Assembly: GCA_020635135.1 (NCBI GenBank)
Contig: JACKAJ010000016.1
Coordinates: 682,001 to 746,000, forward strand
Source: Halobacteriovoraceae bacterium
GTDB lineage: Bacteria; Bdellovibrionota; Bacteriovoracia; Bacteriovoracales; Bacteriovoracaceae
DNA: 64,000 nucleotides
Direction: 5' to 3'
The notes beneath the pieces are model-generated. The model did not search any database. It saw only the letters and a program-made list of their open reading frames with translations, and had not been told where the DNA came from. Below are positions 63,292 through 64,000 of this stretch, piece after piece (position 1 is the stretch's first letter; each line of letters begins with the position of its first letter). A program made the translations under genes and the position numbers.

Positions 63292-63843
63292 TTAATTTGT
63301 TAATGACTTGTGATAATGAGAAAAATGATTAAATTCAATCAGCATTTTTTCAAGTTTTGACTTCAACTTATTATCCGTGATATTCAGTTTATCTTCCGTC
63401 ATCTTGTCCTGAACTTTTGGAAACATGACACGTTTTCCAAAGATATGAGCTTCACGGTACTGAAAGACCATCTCAAGCTGCTCAATGGCCCGTAAGGCTC
63501 CAAAATATCCTGCTGCCACTCCGACAAATGCCGAGGGCTTTTCGTGAAGAGATTCAGGAAATTTAAGAAGATCGATAAAAAATTTCAGGGCCCCAGGAAA
63601 CGAACCATTGTATTCCGGGAGCACAGTGAGTATTCCATCACAATTTAAAATTTTTTCTTGAAAAGGTTCAAACTCTTTTGGTGTATTCCAATAAATATTT
63701 CCGTGAAAAATATTAGTAGGCAATGTTGATAGATCGAGAAGTTGGTTCTCAATATTCTGAGAGTTCATATAATTGCAACAAATATCAGCAACTGCTTTTG
63801 TGTATGAATTATTACGATTAGTCCCGGCAATAACTGTAATCAT
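63292..63843 (-). CDS. NAD(P)H-dependent FMN reductase family flavoprotein
   Basis: The 183 residues follow the flavodoxin-like FMN reductase pattern: VIAGTNRNNSYTKAVA (phosphate loop), GILTVLPEYNGSFPGALKFF and FVGVAAGYFGALRAIEQL. Members reduce FMN, quinones, azo dyes or chromate. AAGGAG lies 9 bases upstream of the ATG. The start overlaps the end of the next upstream gene by 26 bases. Confidence 0.9.
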   Translation of the reverse strand: MITVIAGTNRNNSYTKAVADICCNYMNSQNIENQLLDLSTLPTNIFHGNIYWNTPKEFEPFQEKILNCDGILTVLPEYNGSFPGALKFFIDLLKFPESLHEKPSAFVGVAAGYFGALRAIEQLEMVFQYREAHIFGKRVMFPKVQDKMTEDKLNITDNKLKSKLEKMLIEFNHFSHYHKSLTN

Positions 63844-64000
63844 GGCCCTGGTCTCCTTGTATGGCTTTTAGATTTTTAATCATACCGATTCTTCCAGGTC
63901 TTTCAAGGGCCGTGGCCTTAAACATTTTTTTGTATTCTCGATTCGACATACTTTCAAGATCCTGTAAGATTTCAGAAAGGTTACGGTGAAGGAAAAAATC
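63818..64000 (-). CDS. 3' end of an unidentified protein (partial)
   Basis: An open minus-strand frame enters from the window edge and stops at TAA (63818-63820), giving the last 60 residues. The tail includes MSNREYKKMFKATALERPG and IGMIKNLKAIQGDQG and looks protein-like, with helices. It overlaps the FMN reductase start by 26 bases. The family is not recognised from this end alone. Confidence 0.55.
   Translation of the reverse strand, partial: DFFLHRNLSEILQDLESMSNREYKKMFKATALERPGRIGMIKNLKAIQGDQGHDYSYCRD

Overview
The window is about 64 kb of AT-rich, densely packed bacterial chromosome, almost all housekeeping and cell-envelope genes, with no prophage, CRISPR array or plasmid backbone. The cell is Gram-negative: there is LPS export (lptB and an lptC-lptA-like fusion), several predicted outer-membrane barrels, lipoproteins and many small exported proteins. 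The gene mix suggests a Bdellovibrionota predator of the Bacteriovorax/Halobacteriovorax type: an HTTM-DCC protein, a Tlc-like nucleotide carrier, a TPR-winged-helix regulator, a degenerate HD-GYP protein, secreted proteases and hydrolases, and many unrecognised exported proteins. This assignment is inference from gene content; no rRNA is present to confirm it.

Layout. 1-6.2 kb: a receiver-like protein, hpf and rpoN, two orphan exported proteins, lptB and an lptC/lptA-like gene, all on the minus strand apart from one small gene. 6.4-17.2 kb: mutS, gpsA, a DUF493 gene, an exported protein paired with an HTTM-DCC membrane protein, a Sua5-type threonylcarbamoyl-AMP synthase, trpS and an aminotransferase. 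17.3-26.3 kb: two outer-membrane proteins, mscL, a papain-like protease, fadD, and a three-gene unit (exported alpha/beta hydrolase, sterol-desaturase-type hydroxylase, MATE exporter). 26.5-33.7 kb: an accessory exported set (internally duplicated lipoprotein, redoxin, 995-residue metzincin with repeats, small exported proteins, cytochrome b561).

33.7-34.4 kb is the one large non-coding stretch: a repeat cluster beside tRNA-Phe with a partial copy of the tRNA 3' end and a possible insertion-sequence end. 34.4-46.3 kb: tandem alpha/beta hydrolases, an FKBP isomerase, a FecCD-type importer (permease and ATPase), a Tat-type M48 protease, dps, a Tlc-like carrier, a binding-protein-like gene, rnhA, tyrS, a PTPS family enzyme with a degenerate M14 protein, and a truncated ORF6N gene. 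46.4-64 kb: YceI, an outer-membrane protein, a membrane-anchored ferredoxin, plsC, the classic rimP-nusA-infB-rbfA-truB operon, a regulator/exported protein/GNAT unit, thrS, ddl, a degenerate HD-GYP protein, two small proteins, an FMN reductase and a partial gene.

Two structural themes stand out. Convergent genes repeatedly overlap or abut at their stop codons, and one terminator-like palindrome lies inside a coding end. A structured intergenic repeat occurs twice (near 34.1-34.25 kb and 48.28-48.35 kb). The main biological candidates for follow-up are the HTTM-DCC pair, the PTPS-III-like enzyme coupled to a pseudo-M14 protein, the Tlc-like carrier, and the separated binding-protein/importer genes.
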